Source: Flavobacterium sp. J49
GTDB taxonomy: Bacteria > Bacteroidota > Bacteroidia > Flavobacteriales > Flavobacteriaceae
Length of the DNA stretch: 64,000 nt
Direction: 5' to 3'
Assembly: GCF_011742145.1 (NCBI RefSeq)
Contig: NZ_JAAQQU010000105.1
Coordinates: forward strand, 461,592-525,591
Part shown: piece after piece, positions 38,128 through 45,728 of the stretch
Numbering within the stretch: position 1 is the first letter of the stretch
Layout: each line of letters opens with the position of its first letter
Program-made: the position numbers and the translations under genes
Notes under the pieces: model-generated
Databases searched by the model: none
Told to the model about the DNA's origin: nothing
What the model saw: the letters and a program-made list of their open reading frames with translations, nothing else

Positions 38128-39432
38128 TTATATCTCATCACTGGTAAACGTGGTAAAACTTCTTTTCTTATACGGACGTACAATCAGTCTTCCTTCTCGG
38201 TCAAAGCGAATGTAGTTGTAAACCCAATTGGTAAACACCACCGCTTTGTTTTTGAACCCAATTAACGAAAACAAGTGCACAAACATCCATACAAACCAAG
38301 CAAAAACACCGCTGAAATGGTATTTAGGCAAATCGACTACGGCTAAGTTTCTGCCGATTGTAGCCATCGAGCCCTTGTCGTTGTATTCAAAAGGCGTCAT
38401 GATTCTGCCGCTGATTAATTGTACCAAATTGTCTCCCAAAAGTTTTCCTTGTTGCATCGCAGGTTGCGCCATCATAGGATGACCTTGTGGGAATTTTGGG
38501 CTTTCCATCGAAGCGATATCGCCTATGGCAAAAATATTATCATATCCCTTCACTTGATTGAATTCGTTGACCCGAATGCGCTCTACCCTTTCCACCAAAG
38601 ATTTGGCATCCAAACCGCGAATGGCGGCACCTTGAACTCCGGCTGTCCAAATTACGGTTGCCGTTTCAAAAGTTAAATCGGTGTTGGTGGTAATGGTTCG
38701 TCCGTCGTAATTAGTTACTCGAATGTTTTTCCAGACTTTTACACCCAAATCAACTAAGAACTTCTCGGCTTCTGCAGAAGATTTTTCACTCATGGTGTTC
38801 AGAACCCTATCGTTACTTTGAATCAAGTTGATTTCCATTTTGGAAATGTCCAAATCGGGATAGTCTTTTTGAAGGATGGCTTTTTTCATTTCAGCCAAAG
38901 CTCCGGCCAACTCCACACCTGTTGGTCCGGCACCAACTAATACAAAATTGATTAACAGGTTTCTCTCCGTTTCATCCTTTAACAAAACCGCTTGTTCAAA
39001 ATTCTCCAAAATCAAACTGCGAATGTTCAAGGATTGCGGAATGGTCTTCATTGACATCGAATTGCGTTCGATTTCTTTGTTGCCAAAATAATTGGTTTTA
39101 GAACCGGTGGCTATGACTAAATAATCGTAGTGCAAATCGCCTATTTCTGAAATAACTTTTTGCTCTTTGGTATCTATTTCCTTAACAGAAGTCAGGCGAA
39201 AGTAAAAATCATCATACTCCTGAATCACTTTCCGAATAGGATAAGCAATCGATCCTGCCTCCAGCCCGCCTGTAGCTACTTGGTATAATAAAGGCTGGAA
39301 AGTGTGGTAATTGTGTTTGTCTAATAAAACGACTTGAACGTTTTTGTTGCGTAATTTTTTGGCCAGTGCAATACCTGCAAAGCCGCCGCCAATGATGACA
39401 ACACGGGGTTTGTTTGAAGTTGGAATGTTCAT
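38128..39432 (-). CDS. ndh: Type II NADH dehydrogenase (NAD(P)/FAD-dependent oxidoreductase)
   Basis: 434 residues. FAD-binding VVIIGGGFAGIALAKKL (about 11-27), NAD-binding LVGAGPTGVELAGALAE (about 165-181), and VKGYDNIFAIGDIA (about 292) identify NDH-2. The C-terminus contains a hydrophobic helix (about 370-400) for membrane association. It passes electrons from NADH to menaquinone without proton pumping. It follows the rhodanese gene by 10 bases and precedes the dipeptidase gene by 3. Confidence 0.92.
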   Translation of the reverse strand: MNIPTSNKPRVVIIGGGFAGIALAKKLRNKNVQVVLLDKHNYHTFQPLLYQVATGGLEAGSIAYPIRKVIQEYDDFYFRLTSVKEIDTKEQKVISEIGDLHYDYLVIATGSKTNYFGNKEIERNSMSMKTIPQSLNIRSLILENFEQAVLLKDETERNLLINFVLVGAGPTGVELAGALAEMKKAILQKDYPDLDISKMEINLIQSNDRVLNTMSEKSSAEAEKFLVDLGVKVWKNIRVTNYDGRTITTNTDLTFETATVIWTAGVQGAAIRGLDAKSLVERVERIRVNEFNQVKGYDNIFAIGDIASMESPKFPQGHPMMAQPAMQQGKLLGDNLVQLISGRIMTPFEYNDKGSMATIGRNLAVVDLPKYHFSGVFAWFVWMFVHLFSLIGFKNKAVVFTNWVYNYIRFDREGRLIVRPYKKRSFTTFTSDEI

Positions 39433-39442
39433 TTGTTAAAAA

Positions 39443-39763
39443 TTAACCTTCAGAAGAAAAAGCGACATCGCCTTTCCAATTCATAAAACCACCTTCAAGA
39501 TTATAGGTATTTTCAAAACCCATTTGCTTCATAATCTGACAAGCTTGCGCACTTCTGGCTCCGGCTTTGCAATACACATAATAGTTTTTAGATTTATCTA
39601 ATTCATCTACCGCATAAATAAATCCTTGACCTTTGTATATGTCAATGTTAATTGCTTTAGGGATAAAACCTTCGCTGCATTCATCAGCCGTTCTCACGTC
39701 TAAAATTACAGCGTTCTGATCTCTGTCTAATTGCGCTTTCCAGTCTTGTTGTGATAAATCCAT
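39443..39763 (-). CDS. Rhodanese-like domain protein
   Basis: 106 residues from the ATG at 39763; the longer frame adds eleven residues without domain character. A single rhodanese fold with LDVRTADECSEGFIPKAINI and the active loop YCKAGARSA, nucleophilic Cys at 65. It moves sulfane sulfur from thiosulfate or persulfide donors; the small size suggests cytoplasmic sulfur relay. First gene of the rhodanese-ndh-dipeptidase unit, divergent from marR. Confidence 0.9.
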   Translation of the reverse strand: MDLSQQDWKAQLDRDQNAVILDVRTADECSEGFIPKAINIDIYKGQGFIYAVDELDKSKNYYVYCKAGARSAQACQIMKQMGFENTYNLEGGFMNWKGDVAFSSEG

Positions 39764-39871
39764 GATGTTATTTTTTTCAAAAATAATAAATTCCAAAGGG
39801 TAATTTCTAAATTACAACATTTAATTAACGCTTGAGCCAAATATAAATTTAACAAAAAAATAACAGAACAT

Positions 39872-39913
39872 TTGTATATACAACTATAAAATACTTTAAA
39901 TTTGTACCTACAA
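39872..39913 (+). promoter_or_regulatory. Dual palindromic operator over the marR promoter
   Basis: Two perfect palindromes of the same form TTGTA-N2-TACAA: 39872-39883 (TTGTATATACAA) and 39902-39913 (TTGTACCTACAA, extended outward to ATTTGTA/TACAAAT), centres 30 bases apart (about three helical turns). They overlap a promoter: TTG at 39872-39874, 22 bases, TAAATTTG at 39897-39904. The first site covers the -33 and the second the -7 element, so binding would block polymerase. The MarR protein encoded 17 bases downstream is the obvious candidate ligand. Confidence 0.7.
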
Positions 39914-39930
39914 ATATTGTAATTGTAATT

Positions 39931-40389
39931 ATGAGAATCGAAGAAATCATAAAATCGACAGTAGCGATAGATGACTCCAAAAAAGTTATCCTCAACATCA
40001 TGTATACCCAAAACGTAATCAGCGACAAATTCAATGAAATACTCAAGCCTTACGATTTGTCGGGAGAACAATATAATGTTTTGAGGATTTTGCGAGGACA
40101 AAAAGGAAATCCGGCAAACATGTGCGTAATACAAGAACGCATGATTGCCAAAAACAGCAACACTACCCGATTGATTGACAAACTATTACTAAAAGACTTT
40201 GTCACCCGAGAAGTTTGCCCGGACAACCGTAGAAAAATTGAAGTCTTAATTACCCAAAAAGGGCTTGATGTTTTGACTGAATTAGACCCGAAAGTAGACC
40301 AACACGAGAAAATTTTCGCGGCCAACCTCAGCCAGACTGAATTGGAACAATTGAATGTATTGCTTGAAAAATACAGAAAAATAAATTAA
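39931..40389 (+). CDS. MarR-family transcriptional regulator
   Basis: 152 residues, winged-helix fold. EQYNVLRILRGQKGNPANMC and RMIAKNSNTTRLIDKLLLKDFV form the DNA-binding region, and VTREVCPDNRRKIEVLIT makes the wing. MarR proteins are usually autorepressors released by phenolics, quinones or thiol oxidation; there are Cys residues near the start of the recognition region and in the wing. Followed after 9 bases by a nitroreductase gene and a yceI gene, which are likely regulated with it. Confidence 0.92.
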   Translation: MRIEEIIKSTVAIDDSKKVILNIMYTQNVISDKFNEILKPYDLSGEQYNVLRILRGQKGNPANMCVIQERMIAKNSNTTRLIDKLLLKDFVTREVCPDNRRKIEVLITQKGLDVLTELDPKVDQHEKIFAANLSQTELEQLNVLLEKYRKIN

Positions 40390-40398
40390 ACAACTGCT

Positions 40399-41031
40399 AT
40401 GAGTAACTTTATAAAAAATGCCAATTGGCGTTATGCCACCAAAAAATTCGATGCTACTAAAAAAGTATCTCAAGAAGATTTAAATATCTTAAAAGAAGCC
40501 GTTCGTTTGAGCGCCTCTTCTTATGGATTACAACCCTACAAAGTTATTTTTGTAGAAAACCCGGAAATAAGAGCAAAATTACAACCTGTGGCTTGGGGAC
40601 AATCTCAGATTGTAGACGCTTCACACTTATTGGTTTTTGCCAACATTACTGATTTCGGTGATACCCAAATTGACGCACACATCAACAATATTGCTGTGAC
40701 CAGAGGTTTGCCTACTGATGCATTAAAAGGCTATAGTGATTTTATGAAATCGAAAATTTCATCACTTCCTGCGGAAAACAGAAATGTATGGACTTCTAAA
40801 CAAACCTACATTGCTTTGACTAATCTACTGAATGCCGCTGCTGAATTAGGAATCGATGTTACGCCTATGGAAGGTTTCGAAGCCGACAAGTTCAATGAAA
40901 TTTTAGGATTGGAAGCCTTAGGATTAAATGCCTCTTTAGTTGCCACTATCGGCTATCGTCATACTGAAGATGACACTCAAAACTACGCTAAAGTGCGTAA
41001 ATCAAACGAAGAATTATTTATCAATTTATAA
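40399..41031 (+). CDS. NAD(P)H-dependent nitroreductase-family oxidoreductase
   Basis: 210 residues of FMN-dependent nitroreductase type. WRYATKKFDATKK at the N-terminus provides the Arg/Lys FMN-phosphate ligands, SASSYGLQPYKV the next FMN contact, and GIDVTPMEGFE the C-terminal FMN loop. Expected to reduce quinones or nitroaromatics. In the marR unit, so probably induced when the repressor senses such compounds; this link is inferred from context. Confidence 0.9.
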   Translation: MSNFIKNANWRYATKKFDATKKVSQEDLNILKEAVRLSASSYGLQPYKVIFVENPEIRAKLQPVAWGQSQIVDASHLLVFANITDFGDTQIDAHINNIAVTRGLPTDALKGYSDFMKSKISSLPAENRNVWTSKQTYIALTNLLNAAAELGIDVTPMEGFEADKFNEILGLEALGLNASLVATIGYRHTEDDTQNYAKVRKSNEELFINL

Positions 41032-41054
41032 TCTATAACTAAAATTAATTTACA

Positions 41055-41621
41055 ATGAAAAATTTAAAAACAATTGCAATTGCCTTATTCGTAGCTTTAG
41101 GAACAACCGTAGCTACTGCTCAAACCAAAAAAATTGATGCTTCAAAAAGCACTATCAATTGGGTTGGTAAAAAAGTAACCGGAGAACACAGCGGAACGGT
41201 TAACTTCAAAGACGGAGCTTTAGTATTCAAAGGAAAAAAAGTAACCGGTGGTAACTTTACGGTTGATATGACTTCATTAACCGCTACCGATTTATCAGGA
41301 GAATGGAAAGAAAAACTAGACGGTCACTTAAAAGCGGATGACTTCTTCGGTACTGACAAATTTAAAACCGCTACTTTAAAATTCACTAAAATTGCCGATA
41401 AAGGAAATGGTGTTTATGGTGTTACCGCAGATTTAACCATCAAAGGAATTACCAATCCGGTATCTTTTGACTTGACTGTAAAAGGAAACACTGCCACTAC
41501 TAATTTCAAAGTAGACAGAACCAAATATGGTATCAAATACAACTCAAAAAGCTTCTTCGAAAGCATTGGAGACAAAGCTATCTATGACGATTTCGAATTG
41601 GCTGTAAAATTACAGTTCTAA
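41055..41621 (+). CDS. YceI-family periplasmic lipid-binding protein
   Basis: 188 residues with signal peptide (MKNLKTIAIALFVALGTTVATAQ). The mature protein is a YceI lipocalin-like barrel: INWVGKKVTGEHSGTV, LDGHLKADDFFGTDKF and VSFDLTVKG are typical. Family members bind polyisoprenoid lipids or quinones in the periplasm. Third gene of the marR unit, with a strong terminator 27 bases after its stop. Confidence 0.92.
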   Translation: MKNLKTIAIALFVALGTTVATAQTKKIDASKSTINWVGKKVTGEHSGTVNFKDGALVFKGKKVTGGNFTVDMTSLTATDLSGEWKEKLDGHLKADDFFGTDKFKTATLKFTKIADKGNGVYGVTADLTIKGITNPVSFDLTVKGNTATTNFKVDRTKYGIKYNSKSFFESIGDKAIYDDFELAVKLQF

Positions 41622-41647
41622 TCAGGGAATTATTGTTATGAAACGGA

Positions 41648-41679
41648 AAGCCTCGAAATAAATTTCGAGGCTTTTTTAT
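41648..41679 (+). terminator. Terminator of the marR-nitroreductase-yceI unit
   Basis: AAGCCTCGAAAT (41648-41659) pairs with ATTTCGAGGCTT (41662-41673), then a run of six or more T. Confidence 0.85.
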
Positions 41680-41749
41680 TATATTCGATTGATAAAAAAT
41701 TTCAAAACTGATTTTTAAACTAAGACCAAGAATCTGTTAACTTTACCAC

Positions 41750-42319
41750 ATGAAAAAAATCGCCGTCATCGACAATTACGACAGTTTTACCTATAACTTG
41801 GTCCACTATTTGGAGGATCTAGGCGGACAAGTAACTGTTTTTCGCAATGACGAATTGGAATTAGACGAGCTCGAATCTTTTGAAAAAATCCTTTTGTCAC
41901 CTGGACCAGGCATTCCGAACGAAGCCGGTTTGTTAAAACAGGTTATTATCAAATACGCCGACCATAAAAGTATTTTAGGTATTTGTTTGGGCCAACAAGC
42001 CATCGGAGAAGTTTTTGGTGGAAGCCTAACTAACTTATATAAAGTATATCATGGTGTTTCAACTAAAGTAAAAATTAGTGTAGATAATGAGTCGCTTTTT
42101 GATGAAATCCCATCAGAGTTTGAAGTTGGACGATACCATTCTTGGGTGGTCAATGCTTTAGATTTTCCGGATATTTTAGAAACAACTTCTATTGATGAAA
42201 ACGGAGAAATCATGTCTCTAAGGCATAAAATTTACGATGTTAAAGGCGTTCAATTTCACCCCGAAAGTATCCTCACTCCATTTGGAAAAACCATTTTAAA
42301 AAATTGGCTTACTAATTAA
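41750..42319 (+). CDS. pabA: Glutamine amidotransferase, aminodeoxychorismate/anthranilate synthase component II
   Basis: 189 residues, class I amidotransferase supplying ammonia for folate (PabA) or tryptophan (TrpG) synthesis. Catalytic triad C79 (GICLGQQ), H170 and E172 (FHPES). IDNYDSFTYNLVHYLEDLGG is the diagnostic N-terminus. PabA is the likelier label because no trp gene adjoins it, but such subunits often serve both enzymes. No pabB or trpE in the window. Confidence 0.88.
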   Translation: MKKIAVIDNYDSFTYNLVHYLEDLGGQVTVFRNDELELDELESFEKILLSPGPGIPNEAGLLKQVIIKYADHKSILGICLGQQAIGEVFGGSLTNLYKVYHGVSTKVKISVDNESLFDEIPSEFEVGRYHSWVVNALDFPDILETTSIDENGEIMSLRHKIYDVKGVQFHPESILTPFGKTILKNWLTN

Positions 42320-42573
42320 ACCCTCTCGAAGATGCAGGCCGTAATTGCCTCTACTTATCATAGAGCAAAATCAAAAATCACAGTTACATCTTACTATTAT
42401 TAAAAAATTTAAATCATTATCATATAGCGATTTATATAGCTTAACCTTAATTTAATAATTAACACTATTGACAATGCCTTGTTTACAGCAAAAAAATGTT
42501 TGGATCGCACTTTTTTGAAAAACATCCTTAGCATCACATTTAACCTTTATTGGCTTTATTAAATTAAAGCCGA

Positions 42574-42720
42574 ATGGAAAAATCGAAAGTAATCTTGCAT
42601 AATATTTTAGAAAATTTATACAAAACAGGAAAAGCATCGTTGCTTTTGTTTTATTTAGATTTTACATTAAATAAACAAACGCAAATATCTGAAAAACAAT
42701 TTTTTGAATATTCAATATAG
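42574..42720 (+). CDS. Possible 48-residue protein
   Basis: An ATG-to-TAG frame of 48 codons beginning MEKSKVILHNILENLYKTG and ending in an acidic, aromatic tail (FFEYSI). Predicted mixed helical, amphipathic. Only its clean frame, plausible amino-acid make-up and its place in a large gap support it; no promoter or homolog is visible. In AT-rich sequence a frame of this length can arise by chance. Confidence 0.25.
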   Translation: MEKSKVILHNILENLYKTGKASLLLFYLDFTLNKQTQISEKQFFEYSI

Positions 42721-42794
42721 ATTTTACCTATAACAGCTAATACAAAGGTGTTTTTTGATGTTTTTTCAAAGCTAAACACTTAGTTATTAACAAT

Positions 42795-42828
42795 TTGTGT
42801 CTTTTTTAGAAACAATTTCCTAAATTTG
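42795..42828 (+). promoter_or_regulatory. Promoter of the gene at 42869
   Basis: TTG at 42795-42797, 23 bases, TAAATTTG at 42821-42828, a full consensus match. Leader about 35 bases. Confidence 0.6.
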
Positions 42829-42868
42829 ATTTAACACTGTCAAAACAACTAACTTAAATTAAACTATC

Positions 42869-43216
42869 ATGGGACTTTTTAACAATCACGAGAAAAAGGT
42901 AATTGCCGAACTTTGCAAAAAAAGTGAAGACATCAGCAACGACATCAGCAAAGAGATCAATGAGCTTCTTGATGACTTAAAAACAGATTATGAAGAGAAC
43001 AAAGTAGTCTTGAAAGAGTTTAATGATTTTGTAAGTGAATTGGAAACCAAACTTTCGCCGCAAGACTTGGAGAAACTTCACTCCTTCTCTTCCCGTTTAT
43101 ACAAAGTAAAGCGATGTGCCAAAAAAGGAGTAGAGGCCATGCGTGAATTGGCGCGTGACCAAAAGAAAGCCACCTATGAAACCATCCGGGAATACCAGGA
43201 ATATCTTTACGCTTAA
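42869..43216 (+). CDS. Hypothetical all-helical protein
   Basis: 115 residues, charged, no signal peptide or TM. Predicted heptad-like helices (SEDISNDISKEINELLDDLK, then FVSELETKLSPQDLEKLHSF) and a basic C-terminal segment with Arg and Lys-rich KVKRCAKKGVEAMRELARDQ. Not recognised. Its own consensus promoter precedes it, and no terminator follows before the repeat-rich region. Confidence 0.6.
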   Translation: MGLFNNHEKKVIAELCKKSEDISNDISKEINELLDDLKTDYEENKVVLKEFNDFVSELETKLSPQDLEKLHSFSSRLYKVKRCAKKGVEAMRELARDQKKATYETIREYQEYLYA

Positions 43217-43523
43217 ACTATTTGATAAAAACAAGTGTACTTCCTTTGCCTAAATTTGAGTCAAAGGCGAAACCTAACGGCTTAGATTTTCAATCTGTGC
43301 TCTAATTATCATAACTATTCTAATCAGTTCGAGTCTCCAATCCCTTTTGTCATCCTGAGCTTGTCGAAGGACCTTAAACTCCCTTTTGTAAGTATTTTAT
43401 GTTGATAACTTGAGGTAAAATCCCTATTGATGGGGATGGTAAGGCGAGGAAAGATTTTGTAAGTTTGGGAGATAAGGAACTAATGAGTAGAATAGGTTTG
43501 ATTTAGATCATGCTTATCGATTA
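43217..43523. other. Non-coding DNA before the cassette-like array
   Basis: About 300 bases without a credible gene. It contains a GTCATCC repeat (43349-43372), a CCTTTG/CAAAGG hairpin near 43250 and two copies of TCCCTTTTGT. It ends at the first GTTAGCGG core at 43524. Nothing like an integrase gene is present here. Confidence 0.6.
43349..43372 (+). repeat. GTCATCC REP-like element, copy 1
   Basis: GTCATCCTGAGCTTGTCG followed by AAGGA belongs to the extragenic family widespread in Bacteroidota (TGTCATCCTGA...GAAGGA). Related copies lie at 46302-46328 and 46340-46368. Confidence 0.65.
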
Positions 43524-43531
43524 GTTAGCGG
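43524..43531 (+). repeat. Right-type core at the left end of the array
   Basis: GTTAGCGG, followed by TAATTGCC, resembles the GTTAGTAGCC end of the element at 43880-44020. No left arm is seen upstream. Confidence 0.5.
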
Positions 43532-43570
43532 TAATTGCCACAACTTTAAGGTAAAAACAACCACTTATCA

Positions 43571-43876
43571 ATGAAAAAATATCACATTTCGATATTCATT
43601 AGTTTAGTATCTATAATCGGTATAATTTATCAGAATTACAGAATTGCCCAAATCTTTAATGAATCAAGAGGTAAAAACAGAGCCCTTTTCGGAATTACAG
43701 AACTTACCCGATTGGACGTGAAATTGTATCTCGGATTAGCTTTAATTGTGAGTTTCATATTTGGAATATTGTCAATCAGAAAAAGAGAAGACTTTTACTT
43801 TTCAATTTTATCGGTTGTTTTGAGTTTTATTGGAATCAACTTACTGTTTATAAAAGTGTGGACGTGGATGATTTAG
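43571..43876 (+). CDS. Small 3-TM membrane protein, cassette 1
   Basis: 101 residues: an N-terminal signal/TM helix (about 5-22), a polar stretch with NESRGKNRALFG, then two TM helices (about 50-68 and 75-96). No recognised domain. It reads immediately into the repeat element (stop at 43874-43876, repeat from 43880). Proteins like this are common in Bacteroidota accessory cassettes; a function cannot be stated. Confidence 0.6.
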   Translation: MKKYHISIFISLVSIIGIIYQNYRIAQIFNESRGKNRALFGITELTRLDVKLYLGLALIVSFIFGILSIRKREDFYFSILSVVLSFIGINLLFIKVWTWMI

Positions 43877-43879
43877 CAA

Positions 43880-44020
43880 CTACTGCTAACAGCAGTTTGT
43901 GACAATTGCAAGGCTTGGGTTTCTCCCGAATTTTCTTCGAAAATTCAAAAAGGAGTTTTATATTTGGAAAGGTTTGTGAATAATTTTTGCAACTGTCACA
44001 AGCCGCGGCACGTTAGTAGC
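43880..44020 (+). repeat. Cassette-end element 1 (imperfect inverted repeat)
   Basis: Left arm 43880-43912 includes CTACTGCTAACAGCAG and TTTGTGACAATTGCAA; right arm 43987-44019 is TTGCAACTGTCACAAG, CCGCGGCAC and GTTAGTAG. Reverse-complemented, the right arm matches the left through CTTGTGACAGTTGCAA and ACTAAC, with unpaired extra bases in the right arm (CCGCGGC side). This asymmetric fold is like attC sites. The middle (43913-43986) is not conserved between elements. Confidence 0.7.
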
Positions 44021-44048
44021 CATTAAACCGAAGCGTAAACAATACAAG

Positions 44049-44435
44049 ATGAGAAAAATATTTTTTGCTATTATACTTATAACATCACTTTCTGGATTTG
44101 CCCAAGAAGTGGAAAATGATTCTATTTATAAAACTTCTGAAGTAGATAAGTTACCTGAATTTTCTGGCGGAATAGCTAACTTTTACAAATTTGTGGCAAG
44201 TAAATTTGTAGTTCAAAGCAAACGAAAATATCAAGGAAAAATTATTACTGAATTTGTTATCGAAAAAGATGGTTCACTTTCAAATTTTAAAACTATAAGT
44301 GATTTTGAATTTGGAAGTGGAGACGAAGCAATAAGAGTATTTAAGCTTTCCCCGAAATGGTCGCCCGCAGAAAAAAACGGGAAAGCCGTCAGATGTCTTT
44401 ATACTTTTCCATTAAAAATTCAACAAGGAGATTAA
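44049..44435 (+). CDS. Secreted protein with TonB C-terminal-type domain, cassette 2
   Basis: 128 residues with a signal peptide (MRKIFFAIILITSLSGFAQ). The mature part is a TonB_C-like domain: LPEFSGGIANFYKFVASKF, GKIITEFVIEKDGSLSNF, EAIRVFKLSPKWSPAEKNGK, YTFPLKI. Normal TonB has an N-terminal TM and proline spacer; both are missing, so this is a free periplasmic domain. Role uncertain: it may interfere with or help TonB-dependent uptake, or act as an unrelated adaptor. Followed at once by element 2. Confidence 0.75.
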   Translation: MRKIFFAIILITSLSGFAQEVENDSIYKTSEVDKLPEFSGGIANFYKFVASKFVVQSKRKYQGKIITEFVIEKDGSLSNFKTISDFEFGSGDEAIRVFKLSPKWSPAEKNGKAVRCLYTFPLKIQQGD

Positions 44436-44586
44436 CGGCTACTAACATCGGTTTGCAATAATGGATGGATTGCTTTGTTACCTTGATGTTTTCTCTTTAT
44501 GAAAATATTTTATCTTTAACAGAAAATAATCTGTTCGCTGGCTTCGCCACTATCACAAGCCGCAATACCCTATGCACTATTAATCC
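44436..44586 (+). repeat. Cassette-end element 2, right core lost
   Basis: Left arm 44436-44464 CGGCTACTAACATCGG then TTTGCAATAATGG; right part 44541-44570 CCACTATCACAAGCCGC. Reverse complement GCGGCTTGTGATAGTGG pairs with CGGTTTGCAATAATGG. Where element 1 has GCAC-GTTAGTAGC-CATTAAACC, this one has GCAC-TATTAATCC, so about 13 bases including the core are missing. Confidence 0.65.
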
Positions 44587-44609
44587 AGAACATTGTCTAG
44601 AAAACGAAA

Positions 44610-45728
44610 ATGAAATCAATTTTAATACTCTTTTTTATTTGTTTCAACGCTTTTAGTCAAATTGACTCAAGAGAATTAGACGTTTTGGATAAATTGATGC
44701 AAAATCCTCTTACTGTTGTACAACTAGATCTTTCAGAAAAAGATTTACATGAATTGCCTGAGCAAATTCTAAATTTCAAAAATCTACGTGGAATAGATTT
44801 AAGTAAAAATCCAAATTTGGATTTTTACCAAACATTTGAAATTCTTAAACAACTTCAATACTTGGATAAAGTTGAACTTGAGGATTGTAAAATAAAAGTG
44901 CTACCGGATAATATAGGTGAATTAAAAAGTTTAACTCAGTTAATTTTGCCAGGAAATGAAATAGAATCATTGCCAAATGGTATTAGAAAGTTGGATAATC
45001 TAACATATTTAGATTTGTTCGAAAACAAAATCCAATCCTTAGATTTTAAACCTGAAGATTTAAAAAAATTGGCTGATATTAGATTGTGTTATAATAAATT
45101 TAAAGTCTTCCCTATTTCACTTAATAATCTTCAAAACTTAAGAAAAATTATTATCTGGTATAATGACATTGAGTATATTCCAAATGGAATTAGCGATTTT
45201 AAAAATTTAGAAGAATTAAATCTTGACAATAATAATTTAAGCACAATTCCGGAAGAAATTTCAAAACTAAAATCTCTCAAAATTTTGTCGCTACGCAGCA
45301 ATAACCTTTCTGCCAAAACTAATAAAGTGATATTTAAAATTCAAAATCTTGAAAATTTAGATTTAGAGAAAAATCTATTCACCTCAATTCCTTCAAAACT
45401 TAAAAATCTAAAAAATATAAAGCGCTTAAATTTTAGTGAGAATCCTATAAAATCAATCCCAAAAGAAATCATCCAGTTAAAACATCTGGAACAAGTTGGT
45501 TTGGGCGGATTACACAATTTTAATTGGGAAGAAACTTTTAAAATTTTATCGCAAATACCAAGTTTAGAAAGAGTCGGCATGTATAGAATGGAAAAACAAA
45601 CAATGCCTAACGGTTTTGAAAATTTGCAACAAGTAAAAACGTTTTGGCTTACGTTTAATTTATTTAACAAAGCGGAAAAAGAAAGAATAAGAAAATTGGT
45701 GCCAAACGCAAAAGTTGATTTCTATTAA
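44610..45728 (+). CDS. Secreted leucine-rich-repeat protein, cassette 3
   Basis: 372 residues. Signal peptide MKSILILFFICFNAFSQ. At least ten LRRs (LxxLxLxxNxLxxIPxxIxxL type, for example NLEELNLDNNNLSTIPEEIS and LKSLTQLILPGNEIESLPNG) form a horseshoe, followed by a C-terminal cap. No T9SS C-terminal signal, so it may stay periplasmic or be exported otherwise. LRRs bind proteins or glycans. The DNA is AT-richer than neighbouring housekeeping genes, which fits acquired DNA. Followed directly by half-element 3. Confidence 0.8.
   Translation: MKSILILFFICFNAFSQIDSRELDVLDKLMQNPLTVVQLDLSEKDLHELPEQILNFKNLRGIDLSKNPNLDFYQTFEILKQLQYLDKVELEDCKIKVLPDNIGELKSLTQLILPGNEIESLPNGIRKLDNLTYLDLFENKIQSLDFKPEDLKKLADIRLCYNKFKVFPISLNNLQNLRKIIIWYNDIEYIPNGISDFKNLEELNLDNNNLSTIPEEISKLKSLKILSLRSNNLSAKTNKVIFKIQNLENLDLEKNLFTSIPSKLKNLKNIKRLNFSENPIKSIPKEIIQLKHLEQVGLGGLHNFNWEETFKILSQIPSLERVGMYRMEKQTMPNGFENLQQVKTFWLTFNLFNKAEKERIRKLVPNAKVDFY

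Larger units (their letters stand above)
42320..42868. other. Intergenic region with a possible 48-aa gene
   Basis: About 550 AT-rich bases between pabA and a helical-protein gene. Apart from the small frame at 42574-42720 and the promoter at 42795-42828 nothing is recognised; no RNA structure or repeat is obvious. Confidence 0.5.

Noticed and set aside
42333..42404. 23-codon frame (MQAVIASTYHR...) after pabA
   Set aside because: Too short, no promoter or other support.
43880..44020. Calling element 1 a canonical attC site
   Set aside because: The ends GCTAAC and GTTAGTAG break the RYYYAAC/GTTRRRY consensus, and no integrase is seen; kept as a hypothesis only.
44465..44656. A 63-aa frame overlapping element 2 and the LRR gene start
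   Set aside because: It spans the repeat and overlaps the LRR gene in another frame; it has no coding features.
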